From NCBI GenBank assembly GCA_040397785.1, contig JBBAVI010000002.1:42096-106095 (forward strand): a stretch of 64,000 nt of DNA. Reading direction: 5' to 3'. This stretch comes from M3007 sp040397785. Its GTDB lineage: Bacteria; Bacteroidota; Bacteroidia; Chitinophagales; Saprospiraceae. Of this stretch, positions 16,173-25,101 are shown one piece after another (the first letter of the stretch is position 1; each line of letters opens with the position of its first letter). The position numbers and the translations under genes are program-made. The notes below the pieces were generated by a model that saw nothing but the letters and a program-made list of their open reading frames with translations, did no database searches and was not told where the DNA came from.

Positions 16173-17195
16173 ATGAAACTCTTTATCAACGACAGCTTCA
16201 ATTTTATTTCCAAATTGCGGGTAAGGCGCATCCTAAATTTTGCCAAGGTTATTGCCTCTTTTTACCTCACACAATGGCTAAGGCGCCCAATTCAATGGGG
16301 TTTGCCGGTCACCATCAGCATCGAACCAACCACGGCTTGTAATTTGCGTTGCCCGGAATGTCCTTCTGGTTTGCGGTCTTTTTCGAGAGAAACAGGCAAT
16401 TTGAAGGAGGATTTTTTTCGCCGCACCGTGGATGAATTGCACCGGGAGTTGTTTTACCTCATTTTTTACTTTCAAGGCGAGCCCTACATCAATCCGAAGT
16501 TTCTGGATATGGTGCAATATGCACATAAAAAGCACATTTTTACCACCACCAGTACCAATGGCCATTTCCTAAACGACGAAAATGCACGCAAAACAGTGGA
16601 ATCGGGCCTGGATCGCCTCATTATTTCGGTAGATGGCACCACTCAGGATACTTACGAACAATACCGCATCGGCGGTAATCTGGAGCATGTGCTACAAGGC
16701 GCACGCAATGTGGTGAAATGGAAAAAACAACTCAAATCCCGGCATCCACACATCATTTTTCAGTTCCTGGTGGTGCGACCCAACGAACATCAGATTCCGG
16801 AAATTTACAAACTGGCGCGCGAAATCGGGGTAGATGAGGTGAGATTAAAAACCGCACAAGTGTATGATTATGAAGGCGGTAATGCACTTATTCCCACCAT
16901 CGATCGCTATGCACGGTACCGCCAACAAGACGATGGCACCTGGAAAGTAAAACATACCCTGTACAACCATTGCTGGAAACTCTGGCACGCCTGCGTGATC
17001 ACCTGGGACGGCCTGGTGGTACCCTGTTGTTTTGACAAAGATGCTGTGCACCGCTTGGGCGACCTGAAAAATACGCCTTTTCGGGACTTATGGCAGGGCA
17101 AGGCCTATCAACAATTCAGAACGGATCTTTTAAAAGGCCGGGATCAAATTGATATTTGCCAAAATTGCACTGAAGGTTGCACCGTTTGGGCCTAA
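16173..17195 (+). CDS. Radical SAM / SPASM domain protein
   Basis: A 340-residue radical SAM enzyme. The cluster-binding motif is C56-x3-C60-x2-C63 (CNLRCPEC) after SIEPTTA, followed by the GEPYINP strand. A C-terminal SPASM-type auxiliary-cluster region follows: CWKLWHAC, VPCCFDK, and CQNC near the end. SPASM enzymes mature peptides or act on sugars and small molecules, but this branch (similar to the uncharacterised 'GEP'-type radical SAM proteins of Bacteroidota) has no assigned substrate. No precursor peptide gene is adjacent. It ends tail-to-tail with the amidohydrolase, the two stops overlapping. Confidence 0.85.
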   Translation: MKLFINDSFNFISKLRVRRILNFAKVIASFYLTQWLRRPIQWGLPVTISIEPTTACNLRCPECPSGLRSFSRETGNLKEDFFRRTVDELHRELFYLIFYFQGEPYINPKFLDMVQYAHKKHIFTTTSTNGHFLNDENARKTVESGLDRLIISVDGTTQDTYEQYRIGGNLEHVLQGARNVVKWKKQLKSRHPHIIFQFLVVRPNEHQIPEIYKLAREIGVDEVRLKTAQVYDYEGGNALIPTIDRYARYRQQDDGTWKVKHTLYNHCWKLWHACVITWDGLVVPCCFDKDAVHRLGDLKNTPFRDLWQGKAYQQFRTDLLKGRDQIDICQNCTEGCTVWA

Positions 17196-18472
17196 TCCAG
17201 GTAAATGTTCCCGTCTTTCATCACAAATAAGATCTTCTGCATCGCAGTGATATCATCAAACGGATTGCCTTTGACAGCGATCAAATCCGCCAGTTTTCCG
17301 GGCTCGATGGTGCCAATCTTATCTTGTAGACGCAACATAATGGCCGCTTCGCGGGTAGCCGATGCCAAAATATCGCGGTTGCGCATGCCTGCATCCGCCA
17401 TAAATTTAAATTCCAATCCGTTTTGGCCATGTGGGTATACACCCGCATCGGTTCCAAAGGCTATTTTTACCCCTTTTTTATACGCACGGCTAAGGGTTTC
17501 CTGAATTTTGGGACCGATGTCTTCTGCTTTTTTACGCACAACATCCGGGAAAAATCCCTTGGCAAATTTGGCGCTGTCGCTTACGGCCCAGCCTGCGGTC
17601 AGGGTGGGTACATACCAGGTCTCTTTTTTCACCATCAATTCCATCGTACTATCACTCATAAAAGTACCGTGCTCAATGGTGCGCACCCCGGCTATAACTG
17701 CACGGCGCATGCCTTCATCGCCGTGTGCATGTGCCGCTACATCAATACCGAGATCGCGGGCGGTTTTAACAATCGTAACTAATTCATCTTCACCATAATG
17801 CGGCAATCGGCCATCGCGCGCGAGGCTCAACACGCCACCCGTGGCACATACTTTGATCCAGTCTGCCCCGTGTTTTACCTGGGTCCGCACCGCCAAACGG
17901 CACGCATCTGGTCCATCTGCAATGCCTATTTCCGGTCCTGGTGGATCGAATAAATCCCAGCGTGTACCGGTTGACTGGTCGCCATGACCACCCGTAATGC
18001 TCAATACATGTCCTGCAGTCAGGATGCGTGGCCCAAGCGCCCAGCCACTGTTAATGGCATTGCGCAGGGAAATATTAATGCCATTGCCGCCCAAGTCGCG
18101 CACGGTCGTAAATCCGGCCTCCAAGGTGCGTTTTGCATATATAGCAGCGCGGAATGCGACATCGGCATCGTTAAAAATGTATTTTTCGTTGTATGAATTG
18201 CGACTTTGCTCCCATTCGAGGTGTACGTGGCAATCAATCAGGCCAGGAAGCACCGTTTTGTCCTTTAAATCAATGACTTGCGTTCCTGCCGGTGCTTGTA
18301 AATACCCTTTTTCAATGCGTTGAATTTTATTTTGTACCACCACCAGGGTAACGGCTGTTTGTGGGTTGGCACCATTTTGCATAGTAAGCAGGGTGCCACA
18401 ATGCAGGTACGATGTCTGCGCCTGCGCACCTATCCATGTGAGCAGGCATAAGAAAAACAAGATTTTAGGCAT
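17192..18472 (-). CDS. Secreted amidohydrolase (imidazolonepropionase-like / Xaa-Pro dipeptidase-like)
   Basis: A 426-residue metal-dependent amidohydrolase with a Sec signal peptide (MPKILFFLCLL, cleavage after AQA). Metal and catalytic residues appear in DCHVHLE, the Lys of WIKVCATGG (the likely carboxylated bridging Lys), AAHAHGDEG, IEHGTF and GTDAGVYPH. The C-terminal GTIEPGKLADL is typical of the family. Relatives such as Sgx9260 hydrolyse N-acyl or dipeptidyl substrates including Xaa-Arg/Xaa-Pro compounds. It acts in the periplasm or outside. Exact substrate unknown. It lies 11 bases downstream of the DUF1460 gene, likely one transcript. Confidence 0.85.
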   Translation of the reverse strand: MPKILFFLCLLTWIGAQAQTSYLHCGTLLTMQNGANPQTAVTLVVVQNKIQRIEKGYLQAPAGTQVIDLKDKTVLPGLIDCHVHLEWEQSRNSYNEKYIFNDADVAFRAAIYAKRTLEAGFTTVRDLGGNGINISLRNAINSGWALGPRILTAGHVLSITGGHGDQSTGTRWDLFDPPGPEIGIADGPDACRLAVRTQVKHGADWIKVCATGGVLSLARDGRLPHYGEDELVTIVKTARDLGIDVAAHAHGDEGMRRAVIAGVRTIEHGTFMSDSTMELMVKKETWYVPTLTAGWAVSDSAKFAKGFFPDVVRKKAEDIGPKIQETLSRAYKKGVKIAFGTDAGVYPHGQNGLEFKFMADAGMRNRDILASATREAAIMLRLQDKIGTIEPGKLADLIAVKGNPFDDITAMQKILFVMKDGNIYLD

Positions 18473-18483
18473 ATTCTTTATTT

Positions 18484-19356
18484 TTAATTATTTAGTCGTA
18501 AAACAATGATACCCGATTGACCCTTTTGGCCTTTCATGTATTCGGCAAGCGGTTGTCCGGAAATGATGGCTTTTCGGTGTAAAGAAGAGGCATGTAATAG
18601 GTGAATCCGCCCATTCTGACGCACGGCAAAACCTTCATGTGAAATATCCAGCCCGCGTTTCGTGGAGGTTAATAACAACAAATCCCCTTCCTGAATCAGG
18701 TGTTCGATGGATTTAATTTTTGCTTTTGGGATAAAATACCAAGGATGCGCTGATACCCTTTTTTCAGACAATTGAATGGATTTCAAGGCATTGGATTCCC
18801 TGATTTTTGGGTATTTGTCCGCATGAAGCGATATGTAATTGATTTCTTTATTGAAAGGTACACCACCAAATGATTGGGTTAAATCGCGCAGAAAACCCAG
18901 TTGCTGGGCCTGAATGACCCAACCCGTAAAATAGTGTATACGCGATCCATAGCCTTTGATGACGCCACCCCAATACCGCAATTGTTGTACATAATGCCGA
19001 TACGTTTCAAAATTTCCCTGATCTTTGCTCGTTAGTGCGATCGCAAGGCTATTTTCCACCAATGTCCAACAGTCTAGTGCAAGCAGGTTAATGACCAAGC
19101 GTTCACTTGGATGAATATCAAGTGTGCCAGATATATAAGGCGTTCGCAGGAAAGATCTTGCGATGGCCAGTGTTTTTTGCGCCAAGTTGCCTCCGCTTGC
19201 GGCAATGTTGTATTTTTCGAGGAAAATCAGGGAGTCCTGTTTCCCAAATACATTGCTCCAACTGGAAAGGAGGTTTGCTTCCATTCGGGTGCCCAAACAC
19301 AACACCAAACAGGTGCACAAAAGGCGCGATTGAAGATACAAACAGGAGCGAACCAT
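18484..19356 (-). CDS. DUF1460 N-acetylmuramoyl-L-alanine amidase-like protein
   Basis: A 290-residue exported protein of the DUF1460 family, which has an NlpC/P60-like papain fold and is thought to cut peptidoglycan amide bonds. Visible family motifs are LDCWTLVENSLA (catalytic Cys), GLDISHEGFAV (His) and LLHASS. An N-terminal hydrophobic stretch acts as signal peptide. It is followed by the secreted amidohydrolase on the same strand. A cell-wall recycling role is inferred from family only. Confidence 0.8.
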   Translation of the reverse strand: MVRSCLYLQSRLLCTCLVLCLGTRMEANLLSSWSNVFGKQDSLIFLEKYNIAASGGNLAQKTLAIARSFLRTPYISGTLDIHPSERLVINLLALDCWTLVENSLAIALTSKDQGNFETYRHYVQQLRYWGGVIKGYGSRIHYFTGWVIQAQQLGFLRDLTQSFGGVPFNKEINYISLHADKYPKIRESNALKSIQLSEKRVSAHPWYFIPKAKIKSIEHLIQEGDLLLLTSTKRGLDISHEGFAVRQNGRIHLLHASSLHRKAIISGQPLAEYMKGQKGQSGIIVLRLNN

Positions 19357-19382
19357 GCAGTTTTTATTTTCAGTAAAAATTT

Positions 19383-20618
19383 TTAGGTTAAGATGCCCGC
19401 CAAAGTAGCCGACAAATACGATGCAAGGGTGCCAGCAATCAAGGCCCGGAAGCCTAGTTTGGCCAAATCAGTCCTTCTGCTGGGTTCCAAGGCCGAAATT
19501 CCGCCAATTTGAATGCCCACCGAACCAAAATTAGCAAATCCGCACAAGGCAAAACTTACAATCACCAGGGTTTTAGGATCAATGGTGGTTAGCATATCTT
19601 TAAGTTGCAGATAGGCCACAAATTCGTTGGCAACCAATTTAGTGCCCATCAAACTGCCGGCTGTAAATACATCTTGCCCAGGTACGCCCATTGCCCAGGC
19701 AAACCCCGCAAACAAGCCCCCTAAAATGGTGTTCAGGCTGAACTGTGGGTAACCCACCAACGCACCAGCTCCACCCAATAAATAGTTAATTAAGGCAATT
19801 AAAGCCAAAAAACCAATCAACATGGCCACCACATTCAAACCTACCTTCAGGCCGTCCGAACAACCCGCGCTAATGGCATCCACCAAATTTGAGTGTTGCT
19901 TGCCCACTTTTAATTTGACCATGCCCGTTGTTTCCGATTCTTCTGTTTCGGGGTAAATGATTTTTGAAATGGCTAATGCGCCTGGTGCTGCCATAATGCT
20001 GGCGGCAATCAAGTACTCGGCGGGCACCCCAAATTTGATATAGGTAGCCATCACACCGCCTGCAATACAGGCAAAACTACCCGACATGGAAGCCATCAAC
20101 TCAGAATTGGTCATGCCTTTCAAATAAGGCTTAATCATAATTTGGGCTTCTACCTGGCCCACAAAAGCACTGGAAATATTGCTCAAGGCCTCGGCGCCGC
20201 TCACCCGCATAAAATAATTGAGCCCAATGGCTAATTTTTCTACAATCCACTGCATCAAACCGATGTGGTAAAAAATATTGACTAAACAAGCCACGAAAAT
20301 GATGGTCGGAATAATGCGCACAAAAAAGATGAAGGTTTGGTCTCCAAACAGCGGAGCCAACTTGGCATCATCGCCCAATACCCCAAAAACAAACTTTGCG
20401 CCCTCATCCGAAAAACTCAGCACCTTAGTGACCGCTTTACCCAACCAGCCGAAAATTGACTTTCCTGCGGGCGTTTTTAAGATAAAAACAGCCAAACTAG
20501 CCTGAATCAGCAGGCCCATACCCACCACCCGGTAATTGATGGCCTTGCGGTTGTTCGAAAGTAAAAACGCGATTCCCAAAATCAAGGCGATCCCAATAAG
20601 CCCAATAAACCGATCCAT
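19383..20618 (-). CDS. nupC: Concentrative nucleoside transporter (NupC/CNT family)
   Basis: A 411-residue inner-membrane protein with about ten hydrophobic segments. CNT signatures include FIFFVRIIPTIIF, GQVEAQIMIKPYL, the MSGSFACIAGGV re-entrant region and the FALCGFANFGSVGIQIGG near the C-terminus. CNT carriers import nucleosides with sodium or protons. It is divergent from the uridine kinase gene at 20787, so uptake and phosphorylation are encoded together. Confidence 0.9.
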   Translation of the reverse strand: MDRFIGLIGIALILGIAFLLSNNRKAINYRVVGMGLLIQASLAVFILKTPAGKSIFGWLGKAVTKVLSFSDEGAKFVFGVLGDDAKLAPLFGDQTFIFFVRIIPTIIFVACLVNIFYHIGLMQWIVEKLAIGLNYFMRVSGAEALSNISSAFVGQVEAQIMIKPYLKGMTNSELMASMSGSFACIAGGVMATYIKFGVPAEYLIAASIMAAPGALAISKIIYPETEESETTGMVKLKVGKQHSNLVDAISAGCSDGLKVGLNVVAMLIGFLALIALINYLLGGAGALVGYPQFSLNTILGGLFAGFAWAMGVPGQDVFTAGSLMGTKLVANEFVAYLQLKDMLTTIDPKTLVIVSFALCGFANFGSVGIQIGGISALEPSRRTDLAKLGFRALIAGTLASYLSATLAGILT

Positions 20619-20757
20619 GCTGATGCTATTTTAAGCTGGTTGAACGAGTATGACAAGTTATGATGTCCTTCAAATGGCAAAGAAAACAGTATTGCGTTAA
20701 AAAACCGCTAAAAGTAAGCAGCACACTTGGTTTACAAAAAAAATTTACCGGAAAGCC

Positions 20758-20765
20758 TACTTTTG
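20758..20765 (+). promoter_or_regulatory. -7 box for uridine kinase
   Basis: TACTTTTG, 21 nt before the ATG at 20787; a TTTA at 20731 lies 23 nt upstream as a weak -33. Confidence 0.5.
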
Positions 20766-20786
20766 CAGCATTCAACCATCCTACAC

Positions 20787-21416
20787 ATGAATCCACCCTT
20801 TCTGATTGGTATTACCGGCGGCTCTGGCAGCGGGAAGTCTACTTTTATCCAACACCTGCGTGAACGATTCACGGAACAAGAACTTTGCATCATTTCGATG
20901 GATGAATATTATCTACCCAGAGATCAACAAAAGGAGGACGAAAAAGGAGAGAAAAACTACGATTTGCCCAAAAGTTTTGACAAAAAACGATTTCGAGATG
21001 ATTTGGAACAACTGGTGGCCGGGAAAACAGTGACCAAGGAAGAATACACCTTTAATAATGCAGCCGTCCAACCCAAATTATTAACCTACCTGCCTGCACC
21101 GGTAATTATCGTGGAGGGACTTTTTGTGTTCCATTACAAGAAAATAGCGCCGATGTTCAACCTGAAAATTTTCATTTATGCCAAAGAAAATCTGAAGGTG
21201 ATTCGGCGTATTTACCGCGACCAGGTGGAGCGCGGTTATCCGATTGATGATGTTTTGTACAAATACCAGCACCATGTGTTGCCTTCATACGAGCGCTACA
21301 TTTTGCCTTATAAAGAAGAAGCCGACCTTGTCATCAACAACAATGCGCGGTTTGATGCCGGAATTGAAGTGGTGGCTGCTTTTATAAAAAGTAAACTGCC
21401 GCCTATTGCGCCTTAA
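20787..21416 (+). CDS. udk: Uridine kinase
   Basis: A 209-residue P-loop kinase that phosphorylates uridine or cytidine in pyrimidine salvage. Walker A is GITGGSGSGKST near residue 8-19, the MDEYY(L) segment contacts substrate, and the lid shows RIYRDQVERGY. The LVINNNARFD ending fits the Udk family. The ATG at 20787 follows the -7 box; a longer frame from 20727 would span the promoter. It faces the nupC transporter across a 168-base divergent region. Confidence 0.88.
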   Translation: MNPPFLIGITGGSGSGKSTFIQHLRERFTEQELCIISMDEYYLPRDQQKEDEKGEKNYDLPKSFDKKRFRDDLEQLVAGKTVTKEEYTFNNAAVQPKLLTYLPAPVIIVEGLFVFHYKKIAPMFNLKIFIYAKENLKVIRRIYRDQVERGYPIDDVLYKYQHHVLPSYERYILPYKEEADLVINNNARFDAGIEVVAAFIKSKLPPIAP

Positions 21417-21429
21417 AGAAGGAGCGCCC

Positions 21430-21437
21430 TACCTTTG
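21430..21437 (+). promoter_or_regulatory. -7 box for MFS gene, possible leaderless start
   Basis: TACCTTTG ends 3 nt before the ATG at 21441; an mRNA starting at the usual distance would have essentially no leader. Confidence 0.5.
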
Positions 21438-21440
21438 TGC

Positions 21441-22634
21441 ATGCAATTTTCTACCCCTGCCGCGGCTAAAGAAGTGCCGCAATCCCTGTATTCGAGGCCG
21501 TTTTTACTGCTTTGCTTGTCGCATGCCCTGTTTGCCTCCAGTTTTAACATGATGATTCCCGAGTTGCCAGCATATTTAAGTTCACTGGGCGGATCGCAAT
21601 ACAAAGGCTGGATTATTGCGCTTTTTACCCTTACTGCTGGTATTTCCCGGCCATTTAGTGGTCGCTTAACCGATACCATTGGGCGCATTCCGGTGATGTA
21701 TGTGGGCGTTTTTGCCTGTATAATTTGCAGTTTGTTGTACCCTTCGCTGGCTTTTGTGGGCGGATTTTTAACCTTGCGCTTTTTTCATGGCTTCTCTACC
21801 GGCTTCAAACCGACGGGCACTACAGCGTATGTGGCGGATATCGTTTCGCCTTTGCGCAGGGGAGAAGCGATGGGCGTTTTGGGTATTTGCTTGAGTGTGG
21901 GTGCTTCTGCCTCCCCTTTATTGGGCAGTTGGTTGGCAAAAGCCTTCAACAACATCAATGTGATGTTTTATGCTTCGGCGGTGCTGGCTTTGCTTTCGAT
22001 GGTTATTTTGATGCGTTTGAAGGAAACCCTCCGCCCTACTCAGCCTTTTCGATGGAAATTATTGTGGATTAAACGGGAAGATATATTTGATCCAAGGGCA
22101 ATCCCGGCGGCAATCATCATGATTTTTTGCTACTTCAGTTACGGGGTAATCCTTACCCTTGCACCCGATTTGAGCGATGCCTTGGGATTGAGCAACCGGG
22201 GTACTTTTTTTGCCATTTTTACCTTGGCAAGCATCAGCACGCGGTTTTTTGCGGGAAAAATATCCGATCAATGGGGACGCGTTCCGGTACTGAAGGCTTC
22301 CGCAGTGGTCATAGGTATTTCGATGGTGCTATTTGCCCATGCCGATACACCCTGGATGTTGTACCTCGCTTCGACGATATTTGGTTTGGGAAATGGTATT
22401 TTTTCGCCCGCAATCAATGCCTGGACAATCGATTTAGGCGACCCGGAAAAGAAGGGTAGGGCGCTTGCGACCATGTTTATGGCACTGGAAATTGCAATTG
22501 GGGCAGGCGCAGCCTTGAGTGGATGGTATTTCGCCGATCAAATCGGGCGCATGCCAGCCGTGTTTTATGCAGCGGCACTCATGAATTTGGGTGGCTTAAT
22601 CTATTTGTTTAGGAAAAGCCACAGCAAAATTTAG
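21441..22634 (+). CDS. Major facilitator superfamily transporter
   Basis: A 397-residue inner-membrane transporter with twelve predicted helices. It has the MFS motif A-like GRLTDTIGRIPVM between helices 2 and 3, the related GKISDQWGRVPVL in the second half, and ILGICLSVGASASPLLGSWL resembling the exporter motif C. This suggests a drug or metabolite exporter, but substrate is unknown. The ATG at 21441 is chosen because the TTG at 21435 belongs to the promoter box. Its stop overlaps the 3' end of the convergent protease gene. Confidence 0.85.
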   Translation: MQFSTPAAAKEVPQSLYSRPFLLLCLSHALFASSFNMMIPELPAYLSSLGGSQYKGWIIALFTLTAGISRPFSGRLTDTIGRIPVMYVGVFACIICSLLYPSLAFVGGFLTLRFFHGFSTGFKPTGTTAYVADIVSPLRRGEAMGVLGICLSVGASASPLLGSWLAKAFNNINVMFYASAVLALLSMVILMRLKETLRPTQPFRWKLLWIKREDIFDPRAIPAAIIMIFCYFSYGVILTLAPDLSDALGLSNRGTFFAIFTLASISTRFFAGKISDQWGRVPVLKASAVVIGISMVLFAHADTPWMLYLASTIFGLGNGIFSPAINAWTIDLGDPEKKGRALATMFMALEIAIGAGAALSGWYFADQIGRMPAVFYAAALMNLGGLIYLFRKSHSKI

Positions 22635-23716
22635 TCTTCTACTTTCCAGTTGGCACCATAAGTTTCCACCAGAATATTGTCGTAGTAGTCCGCTTTTTCG
22701 AACAACATCCGCAATTTGGCCATGCCCGTGGTTTCGTCCAAGTAACGATCGAAAATAAGTAGGGAAAGGATAATGTCCTGCTCGTGCACGCTTAACGTGA
22801 CGGATTCATTGTGGTGGTTTTCCCGCAACAAGTACTCGTATAAAGGTTTGATATTTTCCTTGGGCAATTCACACAAAATCGCGTCAGCAGAAATCAATCC
22901 GGTTTTTTCATGATAAGTAATCAGAATCTTGGCGCTTCCCTCGCGAATTTCCCAGGCATTGGGGCCACAACGACTCAAATCTACATCATGTCCGATTTGT
23001 ACAATCAGTGATTCGATGGTTTTGGGCACCCCGGAAGGTACAAATTCTTCCACGGTAGCGGGCAGTTCCACCTTGTTGCCACAGTGGGAGCAAAAATGCT
23101 TTTCCACGGTTTTTTCGGTTACCACATTCAAGCACGCTGGGCAACGCGCAGCATTATGGGTATCCACCCGTTGAAAATCTTCAAGCGCCGATTGTAAATA
23201 ACGCACGGGCAAGGAAAATCCGGTATTATCCCCGTTTTGAATCACAAAAGTATTGATGCCCACCACCGTACCAATGTTGCTGACCAAAGGGCCGCCGCTA
23301 TTGCCCGGGTTGAGCGCTGCGTCGATGTGCAAGTAGGGGATACCATTCATTACCTCTCTCGTATTCGAAACGATGCCGCTTTTTACCGAAAATTTCAGAC
23401 CAAATGGGTGTCCAATGGCCATTACAGGATCGCCTTCCCGGATATTGGTATCTGTACCCAAGTGTACTTCGGGCAATTCCGGGCAATTTTTAGGGCCTTC
23501 CAGAAAAGCCAGGTCGTACTTTTGGTCTGTGTAACACACCCTGGCCAATTGTTTGGTGAAACCTGCACCTTCAATCACAACCGAGCGATTGCCCTCTACC
23601 ACATGATGGTTGGTGACAATCAGGCCTTGGTTCCGAAGAAAAAAGCCGGTACCTGTGCTGTTGGGTGTGGCAATTTGAACAATTACCTGGCGATATATTT
23701 CAACAAAATCGGTCAT
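22631..23716 (-). CDS. Cytosolic trypsin-like protease with zinc ribbon and YbjN-like domain
   Basis: A 361-residue protein without signal peptide. Residues 1-180 form an HtrA/trypsin-like domain with triad His38 (TNHHVV), Asp68 (KYDLAFL) and Ser140 (GNSGGPL). No PDZ domain follows. Instead, Cys192/195/209/212 form a zinc ribbon (CPAC...CSHC), and residues about 230-361 look like a YbjN-like (type III chaperone-like) fold with IREGSAKILITY and YDNILVETYGA. HtrA proteases are normally periplasmic, so a cytosolic one with this tail is unusual. Its ATG overlaps the stop of the upstream gene (ATGA, 23713-23716), so the pair is co-translated. Role unknown; regulated proteolysis is inference. Confidence 0.8.
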   Translation of the reverse strand: MTDFVEIYRQVIVQIATPNSTGTGFFLRNQGLIVTNHHVVEGNRSVVIEGAGFTKQLARVCYTDQKYDLAFLEGPKNCPELPEVHLGTDTNIREGDPVMAIGHPFGLKFSVKSGIVSNTREVMNGIPYLHIDAALNPGNSGGPLVSNIGTVVGINTFVIQNGDNTGFSLPVRYLQSALEDFQRVDTHNAARCPACLNVVTEKTVEKHFCSHCGNKVELPATVEEFVPSGVPKTIESLIVQIGHDVDLSRCGPNAWEIREGSAKILITYHEKTGLISADAILCELPKENIKPLYEYLLRENHHNESVTLSVHEQDIILSLLIFDRYLDETTGMAKLRMLFEKADYYDNILVETYGANWKVED

Positions 23717-25044
23717 TCGGCCTTTATAAGGTTTAAATCTTTGACCATTAGAAGGAAGGATTTGCCAAATAGGGTATGCGAAGCAAAATCCAGTAAATGT
23801 TGGTCGGGACGGAGTTGCGGGTATTGAGGCCGGTATTGATCGGTAATTTGTTTGATGCCTTGTAAAATGGCGCGCTTATCCAAACGTTCCTGCGCATCTG
23901 TATAAGCGTTGGTAAAGCCCAAATTTTTGAAAAATGTGGGGTCCATGATTTGAAAAAACAAATGAAGGAGGGCTCGTACCGGCTGGGGTGGGGCGTAATG
24001 AAACAACGCAAATCCAGCAATATATTGGGGCACGGCCAACGCCAAAACCATGTGATTTTGTTGCAATGGCCATTCCATATTGGGCAATTCACCATCAATC
24101 AAAGCTACGATGCTGCCGTGATTTACCGCAGGATTGACGCCAAAAGTGCTGCGTGTGCGGTACATTTCTTTGAAAAAATCGGCTTTGCTCCGGTCTAATA
24201 ATTTTTGGTATTCCCGGCGCATATTGGCTACTTTTACCTGCGGCGTTTTTTCATTTTTGGCAAAATAAATACCGTGGATTTTTTCCAGCACATCCATCAT
24301 AAACCCTTCTGGACGAACCAAATAATCGAGTTTGAAGGCCAACGACAGCAATAAATAGGCGTAAGCGCCCGGATATTGGTTGGGATCAGGCTTTGCTTTA
24401 TCCAATTCGGCAAATACCCGCTCGATTTCTGAACGGATAAACTGGTATTTTACCTCTTTCTCCGCCTCGGGTATTTCGCCAAAAGTGCGCGCTACCACCG
24501 GTTGCAGGGTGTCAAATTCGTCGAGCAGCAGGTCATCCTGCTTATCGGCATGAATGGCCAACTCCCGCAAAGCATACATCAACTTCAGCGGCGAGCCATC
24601 GGCCGTGCTGGTATCAAATTGAATACTCAGGCAATTATCCGGTGTAAGGGCAAAACGACTGAATTTTAAAGTAAAATTGGCCGTTACCAAGCGGCGCAAT
24701 ACGCCAACGTTCAAATCTTCGGCGCGTGCTACCAGACTTTGTACCTTTACCTTTTCTGCGTTGGCAATACCGGTAATCAGCTGTGATCCTTGCCAAAATT
24801 GAAAAGTGAGCACACCGTCTGTTTCTGCCCATTCCAGGTGATCAGTATCTGCATCTTTGAGACTGAGGAGAAATTCGCGGTAGGCATTCAGGTATTCGCC
24901 TTTTTCAAATATTTCGAGGGACCGGTCGAATGCGGCGATCTGTGCTTCTGTTTTATAAGCATCACTATACCGTCCAAACACAACCTCGGGTTGCGTGGAT
25001 TTTTTGTCGGTACTAATTCCAAGAAGGCGTTCTAAAAAACTCAT
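23713..25044 (-). CDS. YbjN-like domain protein, partner of the protease
   Basis: A 443-residue cytosolic protein. The first ~200 residues after MSFLERLLG resemble YbjN/type III chaperone-like domains (FQFWQGSQLITG, LRRLVTANFTLKFSRFAL, ALRELAIHADKQDDLLLDEF). The second half is helical, with no motif I recognise. It is the first gene of a two-gene operon whose second member is the trypsin/zinc-ribbon/YbjN protein, with stop and start overlapping. A longer frame upstream to 25455 runs antisense through the divergent GSCFA gene and is rejected. A promoter box at 25060-25067 supports the start at 25044. Confidence 0.6.
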   Translation of the reverse strand: MSFLERLLGISTDKKSTQPEVVFGRYSDAYKTEAQIAAFDRSLEIFEKGEYLNAYREFLLSLKDADTDHLEWAETDGVLTFQFWQGSQLITGIANAEKVKVQSLVARAEDLNVGVLRRLVTANFTLKFSRFALTPDNCLSIQFDTSTADGSPLKLMYALRELAIHADKQDDLLLDEFDTLQPVVARTFGEIPEAEKEVKYQFIRSEIERVFAELDKAKPDPNQYPGAYAYLLLSLAFKLDYLVRPEGFMMDVLEKIHGIYFAKNEKTPQVKVANMRREYQKLLDRSKADFFKEMYRTRSTFGVNPAVNHGSIVALIDGELPNMEWPLQQNHMVLALAVPQYIAGFALFHYAPPQPVRALLHLFFQIMDPTFFKNLGFTNAYTDAQERLDKRAILQGIKQITDQYRPQYPQLRPDQHLLDFASHTLFGKSFLLMVKDLNLIKAE

Positions 25045-25059
25045 AAGTTGATTGCGCGC

Positions 25060-25067
25060 CAAAAGTA
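25060..25067 (-). promoter_or_regulatory. -7 box for YbjN-protease operon
   Basis: On the minus strand TACTTTTG, 15 nt before the ATG at 25044. No convincing -33. Confidence 0.45.
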
Positions 25068-25101
25068 GGAAGTTTGTGTGTAAATTTATGATTCCATAAA
25101 A

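Noticed and set aside
17508..17798. Plus-strand frames opposite the amidohydrolase
   Set aside because: Antisense shadows of a gene with intact metal-binding motifs.
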